Positions 15,000 to 23,392 of a DNA stretch of 30,193 nt are shown piece after piece. The stretch spans positions 1 through 30,193 of the forward strand of contig CAXCEI010000020.1 in the NCBI GenBank assembly GCA_963981505.1, given 5' to 3'. Position numbers and translations under genes: made by a program. Below the pieces are notes generated by a model. The model made no database searches and had not been told where the DNA came from. It saw nothing but the letters and a program-made list of their open reading frames with translations. Origin of the DNA: OPU3-GD-OMZ sp001901525 (GTDB lineage Bacteria; Pseudomonadota; Gammaproteobacteria; Methylococcales; Methylomonadaceae). How positions within the stretch are numbered: the first letter of the stretch is position 1; each line of letters opens with the position of its first letter.

Positions 15000-17900
15000 A
15001 TGAAAAAATGGAAATTATCATTACAAGCTCAATTTCTGTTAATACCGTTGGTCATGGTGCTATTAACAGCAGGCCTTTTGTATTCCAGAAATGTCATTAA
15101 TGCATCACAGAGTGAATTACTACACACTATAGAGAATGAGACTCTGCCGAAAAGTATTGAGTTGACGCATTTGGTTGTTCAGTTAACACAGACTTTAAGT
15201 GATTGTAATGTACTCTTACGGTCGGCCCAAAGTGATCGCGATGAAGAAAGTGTTTATCTACACGGTAAAGTGATTATTAATCAATTACATCGTATAGAAA
15301 AGCAAGGACAGCAACTTTTCAAAGGATACGACAATAAAGAGCTCTCAGATCAATTCGATCAGCTGTTTTTCGTTTACCAGAAACAGATCATGATGGTCAT
15401 TGAAATGGCAACAGTGGATCTGAACTTGGCAAGATCTGAATTAATACGAGCCAATGAAGTTATCAAAAAGATTGATAAAAAATTTGAACAATGGGTAATA
15501 AATCATAGGGATTCACTTAAGACCTCGATCAATCACCTGCTAACCCAGTTAGAAAAGGAAAGAGTAGCGCAACTGGTTTCATTGTGTTGGTTAGGACTAT
15601 TAGCGGTAGCTGGCTATGTTCTAGCGAGACATTCTACACGCGTTCAAACAAACCTGAGTGGCTCTTTAGAAGCAATCATTGAGGCATCGCTTGATGCTGT
15701 GATTGTTATTAATCCGGTCGGGGTTATTGAACGTTATAGCCCGGGAGCAGCTGATATTTTCGGATTTACCGAAGATGAGGCGATAGGGGTTGTCATGTCC
15801 GAATTGATCATTCCTGAGAAATTTAGGGCTATGCACACGTCAGGGATAGCGCATTACCTTAAAACCGGTGAGAGTAACATTATCGGTAAGCGTATTGAGA
15901 TAGAGGCATTACATAAGCAAGGACATAACGTTGCCATTGACATGGTTGTTGCCGTGCTCCCTAGTCCGACAGGTATTAACTTTTGTGCTTTTATCAGAGA
16001 TATTGCCGAACATAAATTGATTGTTGATAATCAAATTTTGGGTATCAAGAGTTTAAAGCAGCTGATTGAGAACTCGAGTGCGCCTATTATCGGAATAGAT
16101 ACTGACTTTCGAATTACACTGTGGAATGACGCTATTGAACGGATTTCAGGTTATGCTAAAGAGGAGGTACTGGGTACAGAGTTGGCGTTATTGCTTTCAG
16201 GAAAAGACAATGTGAGTAAAATTATGCATGACCAAGTGTTAGCTGGACAAAGCTGTTTGTTCTGCACTTATGAAATGGTTTTGGTCGATAAAGAGGGAGG
16301 GAATCATTGTTTGTTATTAAGTTCGTCGCCGCAATATAATCAACACGGTGATGTTGTCGGGTGTGTCAGTATCGGTCAGGATATTACGGCGTTGAATGCC
16401 GTCCGTCTTGAGCAAGGGCGGATAGCGAATGAATTAATGGCGTTCATAGATACCGCGAATGCACCGATATTTGGTATAGATACGGCGGGTTTGGTTAACG
16501 AGTGGAACCAGGCGGCAGAGCGTATTACCGGTTATAGTAAATCAGAAGTCATGGGTCGGGATCTGGTTGAGAGCTTTATTACTGAGGATTATAAAGTGTC
16601 TGTTAAGGGCGTTTTAGATGAAGCCCTAAAAGGCCGTGAGACGGCGAACTATGCGTTTCCCTTGTATAGTAAAACCAACGCCCGGGTTGATGTGTTATTA
16701 AACTCCACCACACGTCGAGATTCGCAAGGCGGTGTTATCGGTGTTGTCGGTGTGGGTCAGGATGTTACTGAACTGAATAGTGCCCAAAAAGAGTTTGAAA
16801 GGAAGTTAACATCAGCAGCAAATTACGATGTCTTGACCGGCCTGCCAAATCGGCGTTATTTTTATGATTATCTTGCAGGACAATTAGAAACACATCAGGG
16901 TTCTGATGAAATAGGCACCTTGTTGTTTTTAGATCTGGACCGGTTTAAGTTGGTAAACGATAGCTTAGGGCACAGTATCGGCGATCAACTGTTACAAGTT
17001 GTTTCCAAGCGGTTGCAGGCAAGCGTCAGAACGGGTGATTTGGTCTGTCGTCTGGGGGGTGATGAATTTATTGTGTTATTGCCATTGCAGGAGATGGTTG
17101 TTGAACAGGCCGACGAACGGGCTGAAAAAATAGCCCGCCAGATTACGGCAGCGGTCAAGCAACCGATTAAAGTGGGTCAACATGAGCTCAGTGCGCATAT
17201 GAGTATCGGGATCAGTCATTTTACCATGACCGATGGTGTGGAGACGATTGTTACCCGTTCTGATAATGCGATGTATTTGGCTAAAGGCGATGCGGCGAGC
17301 AATATCGCCTTTTATACCGATGCAGTACATCAACAACTGACGCATCAGATGCAGGTGTTGGAAGGGATACAGGAGGCGCTTGTAGAGGATCAATTTTTTA
17401 TGCACTATCAGCCGCAATTCAATCACCGTCAGGAACTGATTGGTGTTGAGGCACTGGTTCGTTGGCAGCATTCACAATTGGGGCTGTTACTTCCGGATCA
17501 GTTTATTGGCTTGGCCGAACAGTATCACCGTATTAATGAGATCGGGTCGTGGGTTATAGACAGGGTATTGAGTCAAGTGGCGCAATGGCACCAAGCAGGG
17601 TATGTCTTACCCAAGGTCGCGATTAATATCAGTCCGATACAATTGTTAGATGAAAATTTCACTAGGGTTGTTGACCAGTTAGCGGAGCGATACGGTATTA
17701 ACCCTGAAGGGATTGTTTTTGAGATTACTGAAAGTACTGATATTGAGCACTTTAATTTAATTAGCACGGTTTTGGAGGCCTTAAAAGCCCGAGGCTACCG
17801 GTTTTCATTGGATGATTTTGGCACCGGCTATGCATCGATGACGCATTTTAAACGGCTGCCGTTTAGTCAGGTTAAGATTGACCAGAGTTTTGTCGCTGAC

Positions 17901-18110
17901 ATTGAAAGCAACGCAGACAGTTTAGCCATTGCTGAGGTGGTGTTAGCCATGGCCCGGTCACTGAAATTAGAGGTGATTGCTGAAGGTGTGGAAACACAAT
18001 CGCAATTAGAGATTTTAAATAAACTGGGGTGTACCGGCTATCAGGGTTATCTCTTTTCAAAACCCTTAAGCGTTCAGGCAATAACGTCTCTGTTAAGAGG
18101 TGCTGATTAG
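15000..18110 (+). CDS. membrane PAS-GGDEF-EAL cyclic-di-GMP signalling protein
   Basis: Inner-membrane protein of 1036 residues predicted to make and/or degrade cyclic di-GMP. TM1 lies at about residues 11-28. A helical periplasmic sensor region of about 160 residues follows, then TM2 at about 191-209. Three PAS domains follow (about 222-345, 350-470 and 474-597); they share the pattern IDTxxxxxxWNxAxERITGY in the second and third. The GGDEF domain has RLGGDEF with GGDEF intact at 686-690 and the inhibitory RxxD site at 677-680 (RTGD). The EAL domain has EALVRW from 817, FEITES, LDDFGTGYASM, KIDQSF and EGVET, so catalytic metal and base residues appear present. Both activities are possible. 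The ribosome-binding site is weak. The gene stands alone with its own promoter candidate. Confidence 0.95.
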   Translation: MKKWKLSLQAQFLLIPLVMVLLTAGLLYSRNVINASQSELLHTIENETLPKSIELTHLVVQLTQTLSDCNVLLRSAQSDRDEESVYLHGKVIINQLHRIEKQGQQLFKGYDNKELSDQFDQLFFVYQKQIMMVIEMATVDLNLARSELIRANEVIKKIDKKFEQWVINHRDSLKTSINHLLTQLEKERVAQLVSLCWLGLLAVAGYVLARHSTRVQTNLSGSLEAIIEASLDAVIVINPVGVIERYSPGAADIFGFTEDEAIGVVMSELIIPEKFRAMHTSGIAHYLKTGESNIIGKRIEIEALHKQGHNVAIDMVVAVLPSPTGINFCAFIRDIAEHKLIVDNQILGIKSLKQLIENSSAPIIGIDTDFRITLWNDAIERISGYAKEEVLGTELALLLSGKDNVSKIMHDQVLAGQSCLFCTYEMVLVDKEGGNHCLLLSSSPQYNQHGDVVGCVSIGQDITALNAVRLEQGRIANELMAFIDTANAPIFGIDTAGLVNEWNQAAERITGYSKSEVMGRDLVESFITEDYKVSVKGVLDEALKGRETANYAFPLYSKTNARVDVLLNSTTRRDSQGGVIGVVGVGQDVTELNSAQKEFERKLTSAANYDVLTGLPNRRYFYDYLAGQLETHQGSDEIGTLLFLDLDRFKLVNDSLGHSIGDQLLQVVSKRLQASVRTGDLVCRLGGDEFIVLLPLQEMVVEQADERAEKIARQITAAVKQPIKVGQHELSAHMSIGISHFTMTDGVETIVTRSDNAMYLAKGDAASNIAFYTDAVHQQLTHQMQVLEGIQEALVEDQFFMHYQPQFNHRQELIGVEALVRWQHSQLGLLLPDQFIGLAEQYHRINEIGSWVIDRVLSQVAQWHQAGYVLPKVAINISPIQLLDENFTRVVDQLAERYGINPEGIVFEITESTDIEHFNLISTVLEALKARGYRFSLDDFGTGYASMTHFKRLPFSQVKIDQSFVADIESNADSLAIAEVVLAMARSLKLEVIAEGVETQSQLEILNKLGCTGYQGYLFSKPLSVQAITSLLRGAD

Positions 18111-18173
18111 TGAATGAAAAGAGGTTGGATTGTTGTTATTTGAAATAGATTGCCCATGACAAAGAGAAACGGA

Positions 18174-18794
18174 ATGAAAAAGGCATTATTGTCCCCACTG
18201 AGAACCTTGATCGTGTTGATTGGGGTGATGGTTTTAAATGTTAATCATGTGGTTTTCGCTGAAACTAAATCAGTAGAGCAATTAGTGGCCGCTCTGCAAT
18301 CGGGAGGGCATATTATCTATATGCGACATTCGATAACGCAACATGATTTGGACAAGGAGATTACTGAGGTGCTAGGCGATTGCAGTAGCCAGCGCAATTT
18401 GTCTGCCGAGGGGCGGGCATTGGCTACGATGATTGGTAACGAAATAACCCAGTTAGCTATACCGATAGGTCAGGTTTATTCGAGCCCGTATTGCCGTACT
18501 AAAGAGACCGCACAACTGACGTTTAAGCAGTTTGATGTGGTTTCAGATTTAGCTTTTTCATTCCGTAAAGATGAGTACGAGTCAAAACGACTGGGTGAAC
18601 AACTGCGCTCGATGATGCTTAAAACAACGTTAACGTCTGACAATACCGTATTGGTAGGGCATACCTCTAATCTTAGGGATGGCTTAGGCATTTGGCCAAA
18701 GCCTGAAGGGGTTTGGGTGATTTTTAAGAAAACAGAGCAGGGTATTAATTATCTTGGCATGATTACGCCTGCTGAATGGGCTGACCGACTATAG
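18174..18794 (+). CDS. exported histidine phosphatase family protein
   Basis: Branch-1 histidine phosphatase (phosphoglycerate-mutase-like) of about 206 residues, probably periplasmic. The start chosen is ATG 18174 because it gives a normal signal peptide: KK, a hydrophobic core TLIVLIGVMVL, and likely cleavage after VFA (residue 29). ATG 18156 in the same frame is an alternative. The phosphate pocket has YMRHS with catalytic H52 and R51, the second arginine in SSPYCRTKET (R108), and H163 in VLVGHTSNL. The usual RHG is RHS here. No specific substrate can be assigned. It lies 63 nt after the GGDEF-EAL gene and may be co-transcribed with it; it converges with the methyltransferase gene on the other strand. 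Confidence 0.85.
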   Translation: MKKALLSPLRTLIVLIGVMVLNVNHVVFAETKSVEQLVAALQSGGHIIYMRHSITQHDLDKEITEVLGDCSSQRNLSAEGRALATMIGNEITQLAIPIGQVYSSPYCRTKETAQLTFKQFDVVSDLAFSFRKDEYESKRLGEQLRSMMLKTTLTSDNTVLVGHTSNLRDGLGIWPKPEGVWVIFKKTEQGINYLGMITPAEWADRL

Positions 18795-18846
18795 TCTTAA
18801 CGCACGGATTTATCAGTCAGTGGCAATTATTAACACAGCGGCAACG

Positions 18847-19425
18847 TCATCTTCGGCACTGAATAAAAAAGACTTCGGGCGCTGGGCGTAGGGTGTTTTT
18901 AATACTGATGCGTTTAAGAGCATAGCTGAGCGGATTAAGGGTTGTAAACCAGTCAGAGATACAACTGAATTCAAGCGCGCCGGCACGATGGCCGGGGTAG
19001 GCGATAATCGATAAGCAGCCCTCGGTAGCGAGTAAGTTAACAGCCGATTGAATCGCTATAAGCGTACTTCCTGGCTGTGTGGTCAGGGTTTTATCACCGC
19101 CGGGTAAATAGCCTAAATTAAACATAATAGCTTTAAGGTTAAGGCTATCGTTTTCAGCAATGTGTTGGCTTAGGTGTTGGTGGTCACTGAGGCAATAGGT
19201 CACGGGAATATGGTTTAAGCCCCGTGTTGCTAAGTGGCTCTTTGTTGTGGTTAATGCTTTTTGTTGTAAGTCAAAGACGTAGACGTGCCCATGAGGGCCG
19301 ACTTTATTGGCTAGAAAAGCGGTATCGTAGCCATTACCTGCTGTTGCATCAATAGCGCTATCACCGGGTCTTAAATAAGGTGCAATGAGCTGTTGAGTTT
19401 GCTCAACCAGTGAAATGCGAGTCAT
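18847..19425 (-). CDS. YtqB/MnmM-like class I SAM-dependent methyltransferase
   Basis: A 192-residue methyltransferase of the PF06962 (YtqB) family. SAM-binding motif I is DATAGNGYDTAFLA (from residue 26), followed by YVFDLQQKAL with the acidic ribose-binding residue. The family-specific block FNLGYLPGGDKTLTTQPGST is present. B. subtilis YtqB has been identified as MnmM, which methylates 5-aminomethyl-2-thiouridine at the tRNA wobble position; other members are still labelled rRNA methylases. The start overlaps the upstream FAD-oxidoreductase gene by 23 nt, a pairing that echoes the two domains of MnmC. That shared role is an inference. It is the last gene of the minus-strand cluster, with no clear terminator seen. 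Confidence 0.85.
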   Translation of the reverse strand: MTRISLVEQTQQLIAPYLRPGDSAIDATAGNGYDTAFLANKVGPHGHVYVFDLQQKALTTTKSHLATRGLNHIPVTYCLSDHQHLSQHIAENDSLNLKAIMFNLGYLPGGDKTLTTQPGSTLIAIQSAVNLLATEGCLSIIAYPGHRAGALEFSCISDWFTTLNPLSYALKRISIKNTLRPAPEVFFIQCRR

Positions 19426-20473
19426 AAAAACGATTAATATTAGCTGGCGCAGGAATGCTGGTTGAGGGTGTGGTCAGGTATTTATAAAACAGCAGGCTAT
19501 ACCAAGGGATTTCCAGACAACCTTTGGCGCCAAAACCATTAAAAATAAACAGGCGGCGGTGTTGCGGGTGGCGGCCTATAAAGGGTTGTTTATCACGGGT
19601 ACAGGGACGAATTTGAGCGCGGTGGGCGACCACTTCAGCGCTGCCAAGACGGGGGTTTATTTCCGCGAGTGCACGGATAAGACTGTTTTCCCCGGCAACT
19701 GTTGGCTTGCAATCTATGTTTTTAGCATCAAACGTTGCGCCGATTTTAAATATTAGTTTGGGTTCAGGGATCAGCCAAGAGCCATAACTGATCATGTCTT
19801 TCGGTAAGGCAAGAGTGCTTTGCAGGGTTAAAATTTCGCCTTTAGCCGGCTGAAAAGGTAGCCAAGAAAACCAAGGGTTTTGGGCGCCATGATAGCCCTC
19901 GCAGAAAATAATATTTTGAGCAGAAATGTTTCGCCATTGGATAGCATCATTCTCAACGATCAGATCACTGTAGTGTAACTGGGTTTTTTGATAGCTGTTA
20001 TGGCTAATAAAGAATTGTTGTAATTGCACTAATAACCGTGCCGTTAAGACATGACCGGTTTGGCGTTGTTCAATAGCGCCAAAAGGACAGGTAAAGTCAG
20101 CGAGCTGCGTGTTGTCTTGAGTCGCGTGATTAAAAAAAGGCTGATAGGCCGGGTCGTTTTTTCGTTTATTGAAGGCGGCTTTTTCCTCTGCATTTTTAAA
20201 AAACCGAAGTAGTTTTTTCTCGAGAAAGAAGGGCGTATTAAAAGTTGATTCCAGCGCTTGGTATAATCGTTTTGCGTGGCTCAGACAGACTTCAGCATTT
20301 GGGTTTTTGACAAACCGCATCCCGGTGACAGGGTTAATGAGCCCGCCGGCAATGCGCGAGGCATTTTCTTTGGCAGGATCAATAATGACAATGCGGCGAC
20401 CGGCTTGTATGAGCCGGTAGCCTAACAGGCTGCCCGCCAAACCCTGACCGATGATCAGGTAGTCAACGTTCAC
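19403..20473 (-). CDS. DadA/MnmC-like FAD-dependent oxidoreductase
   Basis: A 356-residue flavoprotein of the D-amino-acid-oxidase-like family (PF01266). The FAD-binding Rossmann motif IIGQGLAGS lies at residues 7-15 (G9, G11, G14), with D32 ending the second strand. GGLINPVTGMRFVK (43-56) and the C-terminal FGAKGCLEIPWYS are other conserved-looking blocks. No signal peptide, so it is cytoplasmic. Known members oxidise secondary or primary amines such as glycine, sarcosine or the carboxymethylaminomethyl group in tRNA (the MnmC oxidoreductase domain). Overlap with the MnmM-like methyltransferase suggests the tRNA role, but this is inference. It follows the HopJ gene by 7 nt. Confidence 0.85.
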   Translation of the reverse strand: MNVDYLIIGQGLAGSLLGYRLIQAGRRIVIIDPAKENASRIAGGLINPVTGMRFVKNPNAEVCLSHAKRLYQALESTFNTPFFLEKKLLRFFKNAEEKAAFNKRKNDPAYQPFFNHATQDNTQLADFTCPFGAIEQRQTGHVLTARLLVQLQQFFISHNSYQKTQLHYSDLIVENDAIQWRNISAQNIIFCEGYHGAQNPWFSWLPFQPAKGEILTLQSTLALPKDMISYGSWLIPEPKLIFKIGATFDAKNIDCKPTVAGENSLIRALAEINPRLGSAEVVAHRAQIRPCTRDKQPFIGRHPQHRRLFIFNGFGAKGCLEIPWYSLLFYKYLTTPSTSIPAPANINRFYDSHFTG

Positions 20474-20480
20474 AATAGCA

Positions 20481-20849
20481 TTATTTAGCGACTAAGGCGG
20501 TGCCATTAAAGTGGATACCTTGCCAGCCATAAGCCATAAAGTTGCGAATATTTTGATGCCCGCACCCCTCAGGTTCCTCTAAGACATCTTGCCAGTAGAA
20601 ATCGCCAAAAAGGGCCAGGGTTTGTTGCTCTGATAGTTGATGAATCTTTGCAAAAGCAAATAGCTTACACGACCCTTCATTGCTGCCTGCAGCATTGATT
20701 AAGGTGTCGGGTGCAGAGCCGTTACTAAATTCAACGGGACTATAGTGGTAATGGCGCTCAATAATGGCGATAGTGTCGCTAAAACTCACCCGTTCAAGGG
20801 TGAGTTTATTAATGAAGTTTTCTAAAGTCATGGTGTTAAGATCGCTCAT
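20481..20849 (-). CDS. HopJ-family protein (PF08888)
   Basis: A 122-residue soluble protein. It matches the family annotated as 'HopJ type III effector': FSDTIAIIERHYHYSPVEFS, NGSAPDTLINAAGSNEGSCK, LFAFAKIHQLSEQQTLALFG, then DVLEEPEGCGHQNIRNFMAY and IHFNGTALV. The family is widespread in free-living proteobacteria that have no type III secretion system, so the effector name is probably misleading; the biochemical function is unknown. No secretion system or chaperone of that kind lies nearby. It starts 21 nt after the Hsp70 gene stop and ends 7 nt before the FAD oxidoreductase. MTLENF, six residues inside, is an alternative start; neither has a good ribosome-binding site. Confidence 0.85.
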   Translation of the reverse strand: MSDLNTMTLENFINKLTLERVSFSDTIAIIERHYHYSPVEFSNGSAPDTLINAAGSNEGSCKLFAFAKIHQLSEQQTLALFGDFYWQDVLEEPEGCGHQNIRNFMAYGWQGIHFNGTALVAK

Positions 20850-20870
20850 AATACGAAAAGAAAGGGCGCG

Positions 20871-22733
20871 TTAGTCATCATCATTGCGGACATCAAATTC
20901 TATTTTCCAGCGATCGTTTTTATCGGTACTGGAAATGGCTAATAATTCGAGGGTACCAACGTCGGTAACGGCCGCACATAAATGTACCGGAATAACATCT
21001 CCAACCTGATGCTTTTCAGCCGATAAGGTCACTTCAATTTCATAGAGTTCCTCGAGTTCTTCCTCACTCCAGAAGTCTAGGCGCGTACCAACATTGTCAT
21101 CACGGCGGCTGTTAGAACTGTAGAAACGAAAACGGACCGGTTCACCAACCACCAAACCAAATTCATCTTCAGGAACAATCTCTTCAGTTCCTTCTTCCAT
21201 ACCAAAAGGGGCGATACAGAGCGCTTCAATTTCAGGCGGCATACCCGGTACAGCGGGCATGGCGCTTTCAACGCCGACATAAAAAGAGGCCGCGGTGCCG
21301 CCGCGGATTCGAATGCCGTTGTGTTGGCGCATATAACCAAAAAAAGCAGCGCCTCGTGCAACTCCTGCATCCAATTCAATATCGGTTAAGATACGCGCTT
21401 CAGGCGATTGTTCAGTGGTTAGCCAGCTATTAATGACCGTCATCATGCGCTCTATTAAGACATCGGCCTTTAAGACACCGCCATTAAAAAGAACGGCAGT
21501 GGGGTGTAGGAAGCTGTTATCTTTAGAAAGGTTAAAGCCTGCTAGATCAGCAGTTGCATTTTGTTGTTTTCTTAAGAAAGCCGCCAAGTGACGGGTAATG
21601 CCGGCATCTTGAGCATAGGGGAGTCCTGTGGTGCGAAGCCCGCCTTTGGGACGTGCCATGGGGGTCTCACTGACAACGACCTGAGGTAGAAAGCCTTCAA
21701 TAAGGACTTGATTTAATTCTTCGCGGGTTAACACTGTTCTTAACGCACCGCCAATGAGAGAAGAACCGCGGTTAGAGACGACAATAGGCACTTCATTGAC
21801 ATCTGGGTTAGAAAAAAGATTTTCTTTGGCTTCACGGCAGCTATGTGAGAGGGCTTGTACTTGCCAAGGCGCTAAGCGATCGCCTTCTTTTTCTAGTTTG
21901 GCTTTAACGGTATAAGCCAAGGCAAGATCCATGTTGTCGCCGCCTAACAGGATGTGGTCACCAACAGCAATGCGGGTTAATTCTAAATTACCGTCATTAT
22001 CAGTCACCGCAATGAGTGAGAGGTCAGTAGTGCCGCCACCAATATCAACAACCAAGATAATGTCACCGACCGAGACTTGATCTCGCCAACCCCCTTGGCT
22101 TTTTTCAATCCAACTGTAAAAAGCAGCTTGGGGTTCTTCAAGTAAAACGGCTTGTTTTAGCCCAATGGTATGAGCGGCTTCAATGGTTAATTCCCGTGCT
22201 GCAGGGTCAAAAGAAGCGGGTACGGTAATAGTAAGGTCTTGTTGATTTAACTGGTGTGCAGGGAATTGATGGTTCCAGGCATTGGTTAAATGCTGTAAGT
22301 AAGCGACTGAAGCGTCAAAGGGCGAAATGCGCTCAACTTCATCTTGCGTTTCGGTCGGTAAAATAGGGGCTTTACAGTCAATGCTGGTATGGCAAAGCCA
22401 ACTTTTAGCACTGGAGACAAGGCGTAACGGTGTTTTTCTACCACGGTTACGGGCAATTTCGCCGACCAAGTGCTCAGGTTCAGCGGTCCACGGGAGCACC
22501 GTGGCGCCTTTGGAAAGTTCAGCGCTGTGGGCTTGATAAATAAATGAGGGTAGTTGGAGTTTGTTTTCGATTTCACCGGCCGCGGTTAGTTGTGGAATTG
22601 CCAGAATGTTTTGTGTGGGTTCATCCAGTTCATTAAGAGGAGGTTCAATATAAGATAAAACGGAGTGGGTGGTGCCTAAATCAATACCAATTGAAAATTT
22701 GTGACTCGGGTGTTCTGGGGTACTGCTTGTCAT
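20871..22733 (-). CDS. Hsp70-family protein lacking the C-terminal helical lid
   Basis: A 620-residue DnaK relative of unknown client. The nucleotide-binding domain has phosphate-1 motif IGIDLGTTHS (residues 15-24), phosphate-2 motif VVDIGGGTTDLSL, and the adenosine motif LFNGGVLKA, so ATP binding is expected. An extra segment of about 30 residues after phosphate-1 (EPPLNELDEP onward) is unlike DnaK. After the domain a beta-rich region of about 140 residues ends WKIEFDVRNDDD; the alpha-helical lid and EEVD-type tail of DnaK are absent. It is therefore neither DnaK nor HscA. Its ATG overlaps the DUF2760 stop (ATGA), so the two are coupled. In other proteobacteria this Hsp70 type also sits next to DUF2760. 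Confidence 0.9.
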   Translation of the reverse strand: MTSSTPEHPSHKFSIGIDLGTTHSVLSYIEPPLNELDEPTQNILAIPQLTAAGEIENKLQLPSFIYQAHSAELSKGATVLPWTAEPEHLVGEIARNRGRKTPLRLVSSAKSWLCHTSIDCKAPILPTETQDEVERISPFDASVAYLQHLTNAWNHQFPAHQLNQQDLTITVPASFDPAARELTIEAAHTIGLKQAVLLEEPQAAFYSWIEKSQGGWRDQVSVGDIILVVDIGGGTTDLSLIAVTDNDGNLELTRIAVGDHILLGGDNMDLALAYTVKAKLEKEGDRLAPWQVQALSHSCREAKENLFSNPDVNEVPIVVSNRGSSLIGGALRTVLTREELNQVLIEGFLPQVVVSETPMARPKGGLRTTGLPYAQDAGITRHLAAFLRKQQNATADLAGFNLSKDNSFLHPTAVLFNGGVLKADVLIERMMTVINSWLTTEQSPEARILTDIELDAGVARGAAFFGYMRQHNGIRIRGGTAASFYVGVESAMPAVPGMPPEIEALCIAPFGMEEGTEEIVPEDEFGLVVGEPVRFRFYSSNSRRDDNVGTRLDFWSEEELEELYEIEVTLSAEKHQVGDVIPVHLCAAVTDVGTLELLAISSTDKNDRWKIEFDVRNDDD

Positions 22734-23392
22734 AGTTCAACCTCTGCGGGAGTGATAATGCTAACGTTATGGTTTTCAGATATTTTGGGTAATTTAATTT
22801 CAGTGACCTGCCAGCCTTTGTGAATGAGTGTTCCGGTAAAAGGGGCTTGGCCGGTTATATTGCCGGTAAGAAAAAAGGCATCGGCATCAAAATTATCGTG
22901 GATCGTGATGGGGCTATTTTCTTTATCGGGGCAAATGGGTGCTAGGATAAAATGTTCGTTAATAACTTTACTGCAACCGTCGTGAACAACGCGCGCAATC
23001 ATACCGACTTCCTGATCGTTATAAGCGGCGATATCTTCATAGATGAAGTCGATAAATCGGGCATCTTTCTGCAGTAAGCTAAGGAGTTGCGTTGCAGCAT
23101 CCGGTGTGAATTCTTTTAGAATGACCGGTTTAGGTGCAGGACCTGGAACCAGGACTTCTTTTTCAATTTCAATAACCTTCTCAATAATTTGAGGCTCTAC
23201 AACGGCTACCGGTGCATTGGGCGCAGTCGTTGGAGCAATGGCTTTCTTTTGTTTTCGAAGGTTAGCGGTTAGCACTAAAAGTGTTATGACTAAAATAACA
23301 GACAACACTAAAACGCCAGAAGCAAGCGCAATATGGTAAGCATCCAGTGTGCTGGGAATAAGCAGTAAGTCAACGGTTAGGTTTGTATTCAT
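22730..23392 (-). CDS. DUF2760 membrane-anchored protein
   Basis: A 220-residue protein of unknown function. It has one transmembrane segment at about residues 21-43 and a basic RKQKK just after it, which suggests the C-terminal part faces the cytoplasm. A linker rich in Pro, Val and Glu follows (about 53-100). The DUF2760 domain (about 100-220) shows LLSLLQKDARFIDFIYEDIA, NDQEVGMIARVVHDGCSKVI, LTGNITGQAPFTGTLIHKGW and a C-terminal ITPAEVEL. It is coupled on both sides: its start overlaps the secreted-protein stop by 1 nt (TAATG) and its stop overlaps the Hsp70 start by 4 nt. A membrane docking partner for the Hsp70 is a reasonable inference, not shown. Confidence 0.85.
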   Translation of the reverse strand: MNTNLTVDLLLIPSTLDAYHIALASGVLVLSVILVITLLVLTANLRKQKKAIAPTTAPNAPVAVVEPQIIEKVIEIEKEVLVPGPAPKPVILKEFTPDAATQLLSLLQKDARFIDFIYEDIAAYNDQEVGMIARVVHDGCSKVINEHFILAPICPDKENSPITIHDNFDADAFFLTGNITGQAPFTGTLIHKGWQVTEIKLPKISENHNVSIITPAEVEL

